DNA of 64,000 bases from an uncultured Phycisphaerales bacterium (GTDB lineage Bacteria; Planctomycetota; Phycisphaerae; Tepidisphaerales; Tepidisphaeraceae), in the NCBI GenBank assembly GCA_903871935.1, contig CAIQIQ010000083.1, positions 1-64,000 on the forward strand, given 5' to 3'. The stretch's first letter is position 1; each line of letters begins with the position of its first letter. Below are positions 43,966 through 53,660 of this stretch, in pieces. A program made the translations under genes and the position numbers. The notes below the pieces were generated by a model. That model was given only the letters and a program-made list of their open reading frames with translations. It was not told the origin of the DNA and made no database searches.

Positions 43966-45030
43966 TTATGAGGCGCTCAGATCATAAACCACATCGGAGA
44001 ATTCCGCTCCGTATTCGTAGGTGATATCCGCGGTCCAGGAGAAAGTCTGCTCCTCTTCACTCTTGTACCAGAGCGTGTGCACCCAACTGCCAGAAGGCGC
44101 CTGGGTCTTGCAGTAGTAATCGAGCAAGCGAGTGGCCGTCTCGGCGAAGACACGCTCGCCGGTGATGCGATAGAGCTCTGCGCCGGACCACATGGTCTTG
44201 CAGCTCGCGTAGTTGATCCAGGCGTTTTCCTGGAGCTTGTGGAAGAAGAAGAATGCCTTCTTCGCGCCTTCGAGGTACTTCGGCTCTCCGGTCGCGGTGT
44301 ACAAGCGGGTGAGGAACTTGGTCGGCTTGCCGATTAGCCAGGTCAGTTCGTTGAGGCCATCGGCCTGGGTGCTGAGGCACTTCTGCTTGCGGCTGTGCGG
44401 ATCCCACTGGTCTTCGGTGCGGAAGACGTCGGTGTGCAAGGAGCCGTCGGGGCGCATGCAGGAGAAGTAGTATTTGTCGGGTTCCGGTTGGAGTTCCAGG
44501 AGGCGCAGGACGAAGTCGCCAGCGCGTCTGGCTTCGGCGGTGCGGCCGGCCATCAGCAGGGCCATGCCGGCCGATGAGGTGCTGGAGCTGTCCATGAGGC
44601 TCTTGTCGATCTGGCGTGCCTTGGGATCGAAGGCGTAATAAAAACCGCCGTGGCGTGGGTCCTGGAACTTGAGGATGAAGTTAAGCGCCTTGGCGACCAC
44701 GTCGTAGGCACCCGACTTCTGCATGCCGACGGTGAGCCAGCCGTTGGAGTAGATGTACTGGTTGACGGTGGTGCAGGAGAACTGGGTGAAGCCCTTGACG
44801 TCATCGGACATGCGGAAATCGCCATCGTCACGGAGGAAGCGGTCGACGATGAGTTTGCGGTGCATGCCGGCCATGTGGGCATCGCCGACGGCGGCCCAGA
44901 AGGCCGGGGCTTTGTAGTGGCCTTGGAGGTCCTTTTCTTGAAGGATGCGGTTCCAGTTCCGGCAGGCCCACTGATGGGTCTTCTGTATGGTGGTTCGGTA
45001 GCGATCCAGCTGTTCGGTCGAGAGATACAT
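43966..45030 (-). CDS. Cytoplasmic alpha/alpha-barrel protein of unknown function
   Basis: 354 residues from the ATG at 45030 (TGAGG upstream), no signal peptide. Regular pairs of helices (YDVVAKALNFILKFQ, GEPKYLEGAKKAFFFFHKLQ, GERVFAETATRLLDYYC) with motifs like GGFYYAFDP and SGSWVHTLWY suggest an (alpha/alpha)6 toroid as in AGE epimerases, glycosidases or prenyltransferase/squalene-cyclase relatives. No family signature decides between these. It sits 15 bp upstream of proB and is divergent from the dockerin protein. Confidence 0.6.
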   Translation of the reverse strand: MYLSTEQLDRYRTTIQKTHQWACRNWNRILQEKDLQGHYKAPAFWAAVGDAHMAGMHRKLIVDRFLRDDGDFRMSDDVKGFTQFSCTTVNQYIYSNGWLTVGMQKSGAYDVVAKALNFILKFQDPRHGGFYYAFDPKARQIDKSLMDSSSTSSAGMALLMAGRTAEARRAGDFVLRLLELQPEPDKYYFSCMRPDGSLHTDVFRTEDQWDPHSRKQKCLSTQADGLNELTWLIGKPTKFLTRLYTATGEPKYLEGAKKAFFFFHKLQENAWINYASCKTMWSGAELYRITGERVFAETATRLLDYYCKTQAPSGSWVHTLWYKSEEEQTFSWTADITYEYGAEFSDVVYDLSAS

Positions 45031-45245
45031 GGTTTTCCTCAAACAAGTAAATCCGGGCGTCATGATAGCTATGGTGGGCGGTAAGTGAAGTAGGGCGTCT
45101 GGGGGAAGGTGTGCAGTGCGCGATGACTACGGGTGGAGTGGATAGTTATTTTCTGGCGTGCGGATGGAGAAAGTGGTAATGTCTGATTCATTCTCGGCTG
45201 GCCATGTGGGCCAGGAATTCTCATGGGCTATTGGTGGGAGCGGCT

Positions 45246-48200
45246 ATGATGCGGAAGGTTGGATCGGGTGTGGCGAAGCGGCATGCGCTGGCGGACGGAA
45301 TGGGATCTTCGCGGCGGAACTCTGAAAAGCAGGACTTGGCCGTTCGGCGGGCGTGCGGCTGCGTTGTCGAGCAACTGGAAAAGCGGACGTTGCTATCGGG
45401 AGTTGTTTCCGAACTTAAACCAAGTGCGATGTTATCGGATCAGGGCGGTGGGGAGCAGGGACAGTATGGCCAAGCGACGATGGCGCAAAGTGCGCCACTG
45501 GAGGTCGTGAACATACCCGATGCAAATCTGGAAGCTGCGGTTCGGGCGGCGCTGAGCATGCCGACAGGTGAGATTACCAGCGAGGATATGGCAGGGCTGA
45601 CGAGCCTGGCGGCGCGATTCTGTGGGATCCATGACCTGACCGGTCTTGAATACGCCACCAACCTGGAGCAGTTGGATCTGCGGGACAACCACATCAGCGA
45701 CCTGACGCCACTGGAGCGACTGACGCACCTGCGCGAGATCAATGTGAGTTACAACGATCTTCGCGTAACGCCGGGATCATATTCGTTGTGTCTCATCCAA
45801 CGCTGGATTGATCTGAGCGCGAACGTGACGTATCTGCCGCAGAACGTTAACCAGCGGCCGATCGATATTACTATCTCCGCCAACCGCGTGGCCGCCGACC
45901 AGCCCGTCGGCACCAGAGTGGGGGCCTTTTCTACCACTGATCCGGATGGCGATGAGGATTTTACCTATACGCTGGTGGCGGGTGCCGGCGATGGTGACAA
46001 TCCGCTTTTCTCCATCGATGGGGACACACTGCGGACGGCCGATCTTCTTCATTTCCGATTCGGGATGGACCATTACTCCATTCGCGTGCGAACGATGGAT
46101 CAAGGGGGATTGACGTTTGAGAAGGTGTTCTCTATCCGCATGGCGGATCCTGTATCCCTGGCCGGGCAATGGGGCGGATCGGTGTTGCAGGTGGTGACCC
46201 GAGGCACAATGGCGTACATGTGCCAGGGACAGAGCCTGGTGGTCATGGATATATCTGAGCCATCATCTCCCAGAGATGTGGGGCGAGTGATTATCCCGGA
46301 AGTGGCAGTGGACGGAAGTTGCGGCACAGAGAGTCTGACTGTCGCGGACAACTATGCGTACGTTGCCGTGGGCGACAAAGGTTTGGTGGTGATCGACATC
46401 AGCACACCCACAGCACCGCGGCTGGTACGCAAGTACGACACCGCCGGGTTTGTGGCGGATGTCAGCGTAGTGGGTCGTTTCGCCTACCTGGCGGAGGATG
46501 TCGGCCTGGAGATCATCGACATCACCAAGCCATTGGTTCCCGGAAGCGTTTCCTGGCTTGCCAGCATCGGTATCATTAGTCGGGTGGCGGTGGCGGGCAA
46601 CTACGCCTATGTCGGGGGCGGGCCTGGCGGGTTTCAGGTGATTGACATCAGCAAGCCCACTTCTCCGGTGCGGGTCGGGGGAACTACCGGGACGGGCGAG
46701 TTAAGCATGACGGGCCTGACTATCGCAGGGAACTATGCATACGTGGCGCACATGTATCATCTTGCGATTATTGACATCAGCCAGCCCGCTAATCTATCGC
46801 TTGTGGCAGACTACGCGACCGTCGACTGGATTTGCGACGTGAAAGTAGCGGGCCATTACGCATATGCCGCGGATAGTTATTACGGGCTGGAAGTGATTGA
46901 CGTCAGCAACTCAGCGGCTCCGACATTCGCGGGTAAGTATGATACCCCTGGATACGCGTGGGGCCTGAGTGTGGCGGGCAGCTATGCCTATGTCGCGGAT
47001 TACAACAGCGGCCTGCAGGTCATCGACGTCAGCACAGCATCAAGCCCGACGTTAGCCGGAGAATTCCAAACGGACGCGATGGCTGATCGTGTACAGGTTG
47101 TCGGCAACTATGCCTACGTTGCGGACGGCAACAATGGGCTGATGGTGATGGACGTCAGCACGGCATCCTTTCCCAAATTGCTTGGCACATACAAGACGCC
47201 CGGGCAAGCCAGGGATCTGAGCATCGTCGGCAACTATGCGTACATCGCCGAGAGCTACAGTGGCCTGGAGGTGGTCGATATCAGCGATCCAGCGGCGCCC
47301 GTATTGGTTGGCCGGTATGCCACGCCAGGAGAGGCCTGTGGCGTGAGCGTGGTGGGCGACTATGCCTATGTCGTGGGTGAACGCAGCATGGTGGTGCTGG
47401 ATGTGAGTACACCGTCTGCCCCAGAGTTTGTGGGGCAGTGGATGGGTTCAGATAACATGAGGAGCGTGAGCGTCGTTGGCCGCTACGCGTATGTCGTGGA
47501 TTTTCGGAATGGGCTTGAGATCGTTGACATTAGTGTCCCGTCGGATCCGCAGTTGGTCGGGATGGAGAGTGACCCTGCATACTTCAACGAAGGCGTGAGC
47601 GTGGCGGGCAACTATGCCTATGTCGCGGCTGATTCCGACGGCTTGGACGTGATTGACATCAGTGTGCCATCGGCCCCGGTACGCGTCTGTCAGTATTCCT
47701 ACCCGGCTTTGTTCACCAACGTGACGGTGGCGGGCAGCTATCTCTATGCTACGGTGATCAGAGACTACAACCAGGGCGGGGGGCTGCTGGTGTTTGACAT
47801 CAGTACGCCATCGGCGCCGGTGCTGGTGGGCAGCCAGTGCACGGCTGGATATTCGTATGATGTGAGCCTGGCGGGCCACTATGCCTACGTTGCGGACAAC
47901 TGGAATGGTCTGTGCATCGTGGACCTGGAAAACCAGGTTCCTACAGATATCACACTCCTGGGGACGACGGTGGCGGCAGACTCGCCTGCCGGGACAGCGG
48001 TAGGATCGGTCTACGCTTTTGACCCGGATTTCTCTGAGGCATTCACCTATTCGCTGGTGGATGGTGCGGGCTCGGATGACAACGCCCTGTTCTCGATCAA
48101 CGGAAGCACGCTGCAGACGGCACAGGCCGTTGGCAGTGCGTCGTGTTTGCAGATGCCCGCATCTTTTGCGCCCAACGCCAGCGGCACTTATTCCATCCGG

Positions 48201-49391
48201 GTGCGAACGACGGATCAGGGCGGGCTGTGGTATGAGAAGGTCCTCACGGTCAGCGTGACGGACGCCAACGAGGCGCCCACGGATATCGCGCTCTCTTCCA
48301 CGAGTGTGAGCGAGGGCCTTCCGGCGGGGACCGATGTGGGGACCTTTGCAGCATCCGATCCGGACGTCCGCGACACGTTTACCTATACTCTGGTCGGCGG
48401 TGTGGGCGGAGCGGACAACGCGAGCTTTGCCATCAGCGGCAATCAGCTTTTGACGGCTGCCTCGTTCGACTATGAAGCCAAGAGCAGCTATAGCATTCGG
48501 GTACGGACGACGGATCAGGGAGGCCTGTGGTTTGAGAAGGTCTTCACGATCAGTGTGACCGATGTCGATGAGGTTGCTCCTACCGTGACAGCAGTGTATG
48601 TGAGGGGTTCGAGCTGGAACACGAACTTCCTTTCCTTCCTGGCGGCCAATATGAGCGGTTCGAGTTCCACCTATGGCTATGCCATTCCGGTGGGCTCAGG
48701 TGCCACACAACTGCAGACGCTGCCCTGGCGGAATCTCAACCGCATCTCCATTGCCTTCAGTGAGGATGTGTCGGTTTCCCAGGCGCAGTTTGCCATTGTG
48801 GGATCAGTGGGCAGCTATAGCGTGTCGGGCTTTAGCTATAGCGCAACGGATCATGTGGCCACCTGGTCGCTCTCGGCGGCGATCGGTGCGGATAGGCTCT
48901 ATGTTGCCCTTCCCGGCGATGGAGCTACACCTGTGACTGACACAGCCGGCAATGCGCTGGACGGTGAATGGACGAACCCGGCCAGTTACAGCCAGGTGGG
49001 CGCTACCAGCGTCTTCCCCTCTGGCAATGGGGCGGCGGGAGGCGATTTTGCCTTCCGGGTCGATGTTCTGCCGGGGGATTCGACCGGTGGGAGCCTGGGG
49101 AAAGTGAATGTTGCGGATATCAACCAGACCAAGAGTCGCAGTAGCCTGCCGGAGACGACCAGTAGCTACCGATCGGACTTCGATGGGAATGACCTGGTCA
49201 ATGTCGCCGATATCACTTACGTTAAAACCAGGTCCGCGGTCTCTTCACTGCCGGTAAACCCGCCGGTGCTGCCGACCTTTGGCTCGGCGTTCTCGCAAGT
49301 GAGCCTGCTGCTGAGGCGAAGGGTAGGAGTGGCCAAACTTGGGAGCCTGAAGGTGGCGGGGGTCCGGCCGACGATTTGGGAAGTGGTGTAG
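45246..49391 (+). CDS. Giant secreted LRR / LVIVD-propeller / cadherin-like / dockerin protein
   Basis: 1381 residues from the ATG at 45246, with GGGAG upstream. EQLEKRTLLSG (42-52) is the planctomycete LEPR-XLL-type N-terminal export motif. Then come leucine-rich repeats (~88-181), a cadherin-like module (~200-300), about thirteen LVIVD repeats of ~42 residues (~300-898; each NYAYVA...GLxVIDIS...AP), two more cadherin-like modules (~898-1111), an Ig/Big-like domain (~1113-1262) and a dockerin-like Ca-binding pair (VNVADINQTKSR and DFDGNDLVNVADIT, ~1272-1335). Probably a cell-surface or extracellular-matrix protein that docks to cohesins or other partners. It lies downstream of a 215-bp divergent region. 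Confidence 0.85.
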   Translation: MMRKVGSGVAKRHALADGMGSSRRNSEKQDLAVRRACGCVVEQLEKRTLLSGVVSELKPSAMLSDQGGGEQGQYGQATMAQSAPLEVVNIPDANLEAAVRAALSMPTGEITSEDMAGLTSLAARFCGIHDLTGLEYATNLEQLDLRDNHISDLTPLERLTHLREINVSYNDLRVTPGSYSLCLIQRWIDLSANVTYLPQNVNQRPIDITISANRVAADQPVGTRVGAFSTTDPDGDEDFTYTLVAGAGDGDNPLFSIDGDTLRTADLLHFRFGMDHYSIRVRTMDQGGLTFEKVFSIRMADPVSLAGQWGGSVLQVVTRGTMAYMCQGQSLVVMDISEPSSPRDVGRVIIPEVAVDGSCGTESLTVADNYAYVAVGDKGLVVIDISTPTAPRLVRKYDTAGFVADVSVVGRFAYLAEDVGLEIIDITKPLVPGSVSWLASIGIISRVAVAGNYAYVGGGPGGFQVIDISKPTSPVRVGGTTGTGELSMTGLTIAGNYAYVAHMYHLAIIDISQPANLSLVADYATVDWICDVKVAGHYAYAADSYYGLEVIDVSNSAAPTFAGKYDTPGYAWGLSVAGSYAYVADYNSGLQVIDVSTASSPTLAGEFQTDAMADRVQVVGNYAYVADGNNGLMVMDVSTASFPKLLGTYKTPGQARDLSIVGNYAYIAESYSGLEVVDISDPAAPVLVGRYATPGEACGVSVVGDYAYVVGERSMVVLDVSTPSAPEFVGQWMGSDNMRSVSVVGRYAYVVDFRNGLEIVDISVPSDPQLVGMESDPAYFNEGVSVAGNYAYVAADSDGLDVIDISVPSAPVRVCQYSYPALFTNVTVAGSYLYATVIRDYNQGGGLLVFDISTPSAPVLVGSQCTAGYSYDVSLAGHYAYVADNWNGLCIVDLENQVPTDITLLGTTVAADSPAGTAVGSVYAFDPDFSEAFTYSLVDGAGSDDNALFSINGSTLQTAQAVGSASCLQMPASFAPNASGTYSIRVRTTDQGGLWYEKVLTVSVTDANEAPTDIALSSTSVSEGLPAGTDVGTFAASDPDVRDTFTYTLVGGVGGADNASFAISGNQLLTAASFDYEAKSSYSIRVRTTDQGGLWFEKVFTISVTDVDEVAPTVTAVYVRGSSWNTNFLSFLAANMSGSSSTYGYAIPVGSGATQLQTLPWRNLNRISIAFSEDVSVSQAQFAIVGSVGSYSVSGFSYSATDHVATWSLSAAIGADRLYVALPGDGATPVTDTAGNALDGEWTNPASYSQVGATSVFPSGNGAAGGDFAFRVDVLPGDSTGGSLGKVNVADINQTKSRSSLPETTSSYRSDFDGNDLVNVADITYVKTRSAVSSLPVNPPVLPTFGSAFSQVSLLLRRRVGVAKLGSLKVAGVRPTIWEVV

Positions 49392-49448
49392 AGAAAAGTG
49401 GAGGTCGAAGGGCGGAGAGCGGAAGAAGGAAGGCGGAAGGCGACGGGA
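49389..49448 (+). repeat. Purine-rich intergenic repeat, third copy
   Basis: Begins at the dockerin gene stop codon. Words AGAAAAGTGGAGG, GGGCGGAGAGCGGAAG and AAGGAAGGCGGAAGGCG echo 1244-1352 and 2362-2425. Nothing else is seen between here and purH apart from that gene's ribosome binding site. Confidence 0.5.
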
Positions 49449-49613
49449 TTGTTGCCACAACGTCTTGGGAATGTCGTCCACGCGCTTGGGGGCAAAGCGA
49501 AGATGCGGACGGGGACGTCCACGCTCCCGGGATGAGCGTTCGTGGGGGGTGGTTTTGCCCGCTTCGGTCCCTTCTGCTATCTTCCGTCGCGCAGTCATTA
49601 GGAGAAGGATCAC

Positions 49614-51200
49614 ATGCCTGACCTGGTTAACATCAAACGTGCTCTGATCTCGGTTTCCGACAAGTCCGGGCTGGGGCCTTTTGCCAAGGCGCTGGCGCAA
49701 GAGTTCGGGATTCAACTGATCTCTACCGGGGGGACGGCTAAATTCCTGCGGGAGCAGGGGTTGAGTGTGACGGACGTGTCGGCCGTCACGGGGTTTCCCG
49801 AGATGATGGATGGGCGGGTGAAGACCTTGCATCCGAAGATTCATGGGGGGCTGCTGGCACTGCGCGATAATCCCGAGCATGTGGCGAAGATGAAAGAGCA
49901 TGGGATCGAGGGGATCGACCTGGTCATCATCAACCTCTATCCTTTCCGGCAGACGATTGCCAAACCCAATGTCCACTTTGAAGAAGCGATTGAGAACATC
50001 GATATCGGCGGTCCGTCGATGGTGCGCTCGGCATCGAAGAACCATGCGTTTGTGCTGATTGTCACATCGCCGGCTGACTATGAGGCGGTGCTGGCGGAGA
50101 TTCGCGCCAATAAGGGCGGCAGCAGCTACAAGACCCGTCTGGCGATGGCGCAAAAGGCGTTTGCTCATACATCCGACTACGACTCGGCCATTGCGAACTA
50201 CCTCGCCAAACAGGCGGGGATCGAGAGCTCGGGGATGGTCGTCAGCCTCTGTAAGAAGCAAGAACTCCGCTATGGCGAGAACCCGCATCAGAAGGCAGCG
50301 CTCTATGTGAGCGGAGCTTCGTGCAAAGAGGCATCGGTGGCGTTCGCGAAGCAGCACCACGGCAAGGAGCTCTCGTATATCAACCTGCTTGATGCCGATG
50401 GCGCTCTGGCGGCGGTGAAGGAACTGGCGACTCCGACTGCCTGCATCGTCAAGCATGCCACACCTTGTGGTTTCGCTACAGGTGCGGATCTCAAGACGGC
50501 GTTTGAGAAGGCGTATGCGGGCGATCCGGTGGCGGCGTACGGTGGGATTATTGCGCTGAATAAGCCGGTGGACCTGGCAACCGCGCAGGCGATGACCAGC
50601 GCTGAGGGTGGCAAGTGGTTCCTTGAAGTGATGGTGGCGCCGAGCTACGCGGCGGATGCCTTGGAACTCTTGAAGACGCGCTGGAAGAATGTGCGCATTC
50701 TGGAAGTTGGCCCGGTGAACACCTATGAGCAGGCTGACCCGGATGAGTTGCACATGCACAAGATTGTCGGTGGGTATCTGATTCAGCAGCGCGATCTGCT
50801 GGGCGTTGATGAGTCGGCTTGGAGGGTGGTATCGAAGAAGCAGCCAAACGCGGCCGACAGGCGGAACATGGCGATTGCCTGGCTGGCGTGCAAGCATGTG
50901 AAGAGCAACGCCGTCACGATCGCGAACAATGACATGCTGGTGGGCGCTGGGGCCGGTCAGCAGGAGCGCATGACCTGCTGTAAGATCGCTACCGACAAGG
51001 CGGGGGCGAGGGCCAAAGGCGGGGCGGCGGCCAGCGACGCGTTTTTCCCGTTCAAGGATGGACCGGAGTTCCTGATGAATGCCGGCGTGACGGCGGTAAT
51101 CCATCCCGGTGGCTCGATCCGCGATCAGGAGACGATCGACCTGGTGGATAGCCGCGGCGGGGTGCTGGTCTTCACGGGGCAGCGGCATTTCCGACATTGA
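49614..51200 (+). CDS. purH: Bifunctional AICAR formyltransferase / IMP cyclohydrolase
   Basis: 528 residues with TAGGAGAAGG upstream. The N-terminal MGS-like IMP cyclohydrolase domain has ISVSDKSGL, ISTGGTAKFL and MMDGRVKTLHPKIHGG. The C-terminal transformylase has ELRYGENPHQKAALY, VKHATPCGFATG (commonly KHNNPCG), EVMVAPSY and DAFFPFKDGPEF. It catalyses the last two steps of IMP synthesis. Standalone, with no other pur genes nearby. Confidence 0.97.
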   Translation: MPDLVNIKRALISVSDKSGLGPFAKALAQEFGIQLISTGGTAKFLREQGLSVTDVSAVTGFPEMMDGRVKTLHPKIHGGLLALRDNPEHVAKMKEHGIEGIDLVIINLYPFRQTIAKPNVHFEEAIENIDIGGPSMVRSASKNHAFVLIVTSPADYEAVLAEIRANKGGSSYKTRLAMAQKAFAHTSDYDSAIANYLAKQAGIESSGMVVSLCKKQELRYGENPHQKAALYVSGASCKEASVAFAKQHHGKELSYINLLDADGALAAVKELATPTACIVKHATPCGFATGADLKTAFEKAYAGDPVAAYGGIIALNKPVDLATAQAMTSAEGGKWFLEVMVAPSYAADALELLKTRWKNVRILEVGPVNTYEQADPDELHMHKIVGGYLIQQRDLLGVDESAWRVVSKKQPNAADRRNMAIAWLACKHVKSNAVTIANNDMLVGAGAGQQERMTCCKIATDKAGARAKGGAAASDAFFPFKDGPEFLMNAGVTAVIHPGGSIRDQETIDLVDSRGGVLVFTGQRHFRH

Positions 51201-51292
51201 TTTCACTGGTGTGCAGTGCAACACATTGCATGTAACGTGCAAGTCCAGATAATCGGACTCCAGATAACTGTTTTTTCGGAGAACTAGTACAG

Positions 51293-52396
51293 ATGTGGAC
51301 CAAGAAGTACGGCAAGACAGGCAAAGATGTTTCGGTGATCGCGTTTGGCGGGATGCGCTTTCTCAAGCCAGAGGATATTGACGGCTCGGCGGAACTGGTG
51401 ACGTATGCTCATTCCAAGGGCATCAACTACTTCGATACTGCGCCGTACTACTGCAACGACAAGAGCGAAGAGATCATGGGCGCTGCCATCAAGCAGATGC
51501 CGCGGAACTCTTTCTACATCTCCACCAAGTGCGGGGATGCAAAGGCGGAGGACCTGCGCAAGAGCCTGGAGCGGTCGCTTAAGCGGCTGAACGTCGACCA
51601 GATCGATTTCTTCCACATTTGGTGTCTGACTTCTCCGAATCAGCTTCCGGAGCGCATCGAAAAAGGAGCGGTAGGGGAGGCAGTGAAGGCCAAAGCAGAG
51701 GGCCTGATCAAGCACCTGGTGGTATCGACGCATCTCAGTGGCGATGAGAGCACGGCCGTGCTTGATACCGGCTATTTTGAGGGCATGACGATCGGATATA
51801 ACGCGCTGAATTTCCCGTTCCGCGCCAAGGCGCTGGAGGCGGCCGAAAAACGCAAGATTGGCGTGGTTACCATGAATCCGCTGGGAGGCGGGCTGATCCC
51901 GAATAATCCCGATCGCCTGGGCTTCATCAAAGGGCCAAAGGATCGGAATATCGTTGAAGCCGCTATCCGCTTCAATATCTCTCAGCCGGCGATTACGGCA
52001 GCGCTGGTGGGATTCTCCAGCAAGCAACAGGTGGATGAGGCCGTGGAGGCGGTGAACGACTTCAAGCCCTATTCGGCTGACCATATCGAGCGGGTGAAGA
52101 CCCACATTACTTCGAGCTTCGAAGGATTCTGTACCGGCTGTGGGTATTGCCTGCCGTGCCCGTCGAATGTCGAAATCCCCAAGCTCATGGATGCCTACAA
52201 CATGAAGATTCTTGAGAATAAGCCGGATTCGATCAAGAATCGCCTGGACTGGCACTGGGGGTTGGCACCGGATGCGGCGGCCGCTTGCGCGAAGTGCGGC
52301 GACTGCGAAGGGCGCTGCACCCAGCATCTGGCGATCCGCGAGAGACTTGAGGCGATCGCGTCGCTGGTGCAAAAGAGTGATGATGCCAAGAAATAG
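51293..52396 (+). CDS. Aldo/keto reductase with C-terminal 4Fe-4S ferredoxin domain
   Basis: 367 residues with CGGAG upstream. AKR barrel: FGGMRF, NYFDTAPYYCNDKSEE (catalytic Asp and Tyr), YISTKCG (Lys). The C-terminus carries CTGCGYCLPCP and CAKCGDCEGRCTQ, a pair of cysteine clusters able to bind 4Fe-4S centres, as in the YccK/Mocr-like AKR-ferredoxin group. This suggests ferredoxin-linked rather than purely NADPH-linked reduction. It is 45 bp upstream of argJ on the same strand. Confidence 0.9.
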   Translation: MWTKKYGKTGKDVSVIAFGGMRFLKPEDIDGSAELVTYAHSKGINYFDTAPYYCNDKSEEIMGAAIKQMPRNSFYISTKCGDAKAEDLRKSLERSLKRLNVDQIDFFHIWCLTSPNQLPERIEKGAVGEAVKAKAEGLIKHLVVSTHLSGDESTAVLDTGYFEGMTIGYNALNFPFRAKALEAAEKRKIGVVTMNPLGGGLIPNNPDRLGFIKGPKDRNIVEAAIRFNISQPAITAALVGFSSKQQVDEAVEAVNDFKPYSADHIERVKTHITSSFEGFCTGCGYCLPCPSNVEIPKLMDAYNMKILENKPDSIKNRLDWHWGLAPDAAAACAKCGDCEGRCTQHLAIRERLEAIASLVQKSDDAKK

Positions 52397-52441
52397 CCGA
52401 GGTCGATAGAGATAAGAGAATTGGAAGGAGTGCTGGAAGGT

Positions 52442-53650
52442 ATGCCCGAACTTCATCTGCTTTCGCCCAAGGGGTTTGTGGCGGCTGGCGTGTATGCCGG
52501 CATTAAGCGCAAACAGACGAATGATATCGGTCTGTTGGTCTGCACGACGATGGCGTCGGCCGCCGCGGTATTCACCACCAACCAGGTGTTTGCTGCGCCA
52601 GTGAAGATCGGCAGGCAGCACATCAAGACGGGATCGCTCCGCGGCGTGGTCGTCAACAGCGGCAATGCCAATGCCTGCACTGGCAGGCAGGGCGAGAAAG
52701 ATGCCATTCGCATGTGCCAACTGGCGGCCGACAAGGTCAAAGCAAATCCCCATTCGTTCTTGCCATCCTCCACGGGCATGATCGGGCATCAATTGCCGAT
52801 GGAGAAGGTGAGCCGGGGGATCGTGGAAGCGGCCGGGCAGCTTGGCGACTCGGCAGAGCATGCCCTGGCGTTTGCCGATGCGATCATGACGACGGATCTG
52901 CGTCGCAAGACGGCGGCCGTGCAGGTCAAGATCGGCAAGCAGAAGGTGACGCTGGCGGGTGTCTGCAAGGGATCGGGCATGATCGGCCCGCGGATGGCGC
53001 TGCCGCATGCGACGATGCTGGCGTACCTGACAACTGATGCGACGGTCAGCCCGGTGGTGCTGAGGAAGCTTCTGCAGCAGGGGGCCGATGTCTCGTTTAA
53101 CAATGTCACGGTGGATGATCAGGCTTCGACGAACGATACCTGTGCGATACTGGCTTCAGGGGCCAGCGGCGTGAAGATTGCCAGCCCGAAGGATATCAAG
53201 GCGTTTTCGGCGGCGCTGGTCGAGGTGTGCCAGAGCCTGGCATATCAGATCGCGGCCGACGGTGAGGGCGCTACCAAGGTGATCGAGATCATCGTGCGGA
53301 ACGCCAAGACGGAGGCAGCCGCGAAGGTGATTGCCCGTTCGATTGCCAATAGCCCGTTGGTGAAGTGTGCTGTGCATGGCAACGACCCCATGTGGGGCCG
53401 TGTGCTGTGTGCAGCGGGGATGACGGATGTGGCGTTTGACCCGGCCAAGGCGAGCTTGAGCTTGCAGGGAACGCTGGTGTTCGACAAGGGTGCGCCGGCG
53501 GAGTTTGATGCGGCAGCGGCGAGTACCGCGATGAAGTGCGACAAGGTCGTTTTCGACCTGAATTGCCGCTTGGGCAAAGGAATGGCCACTTGCTGGACTT
53601 GCGATCTGTCCAAGGAATATGTGACGATCAACGCGGACTACCACACGTAA
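52442..53650 (+). CDS. argJ: Glutamate N-acetyltransferase (ornithine acetyltransferase)
   Basis: 402 residues from the ATG at 52442; a TTG seven codons upstream is in frame but the ribosome binding site GAAGGAG suits the ATG. Signatures: AVFTTNQVFAAPV, VVNSGNANACTG, LPSSTGMIGHQLP, VCKGSGMIGPRM, TTDATVSP, STNDTCAILASG. ArgJ self-cleaves before a Thr in an ATML motif; this is Ala190-Thr191 here. A four-residue insertion (ALPH) stands between MIGPRM and ATML where most enzymes have MIxPNMATML. It transfers acetyl between ornithine and glutamate in arginine synthesis. Confidence 0.95.
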   Translation: MPELHLLSPKGFVAAGVYAGIKRKQTNDIGLLVCTTMASAAAVFTTNQVFAAPVKIGRQHIKTGSLRGVVVNSGNANACTGRQGEKDAIRMCQLAADKVKANPHSFLPSSTGMIGHQLPMEKVSRGIVEAAGQLGDSAEHALAFADAIMTTDLRRKTAAVQVKIGKQKVTLAGVCKGSGMIGPRMALPHATMLAYLTTDATVSPVVLRKLLQQGADVSFNNVTVDDQASTNDTCAILASGASGVKIASPKDIKAFSAALVEVCQSLAYQIAADGEGATKVIEIIVRNAKTEAAAKVIARSIANSPLVKCAVHGNDPMWGRVLCAAGMTDVAFDPAKASLSLQGTLVFDKGAPAEFDAAAASTAMKCDKVVFDLNCRLGKGMATCWTCDLSKEYVTINADYHT

Positions 53651-53660
53651 GCGTTACGCC

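Noticed and set aside
51201..51292. Possible terminator after purH
   Set aside because: The stem (AGTCC/GGACT) is only five pairs and the T-run is 14 bases further on, just before the next ribosome binding site.
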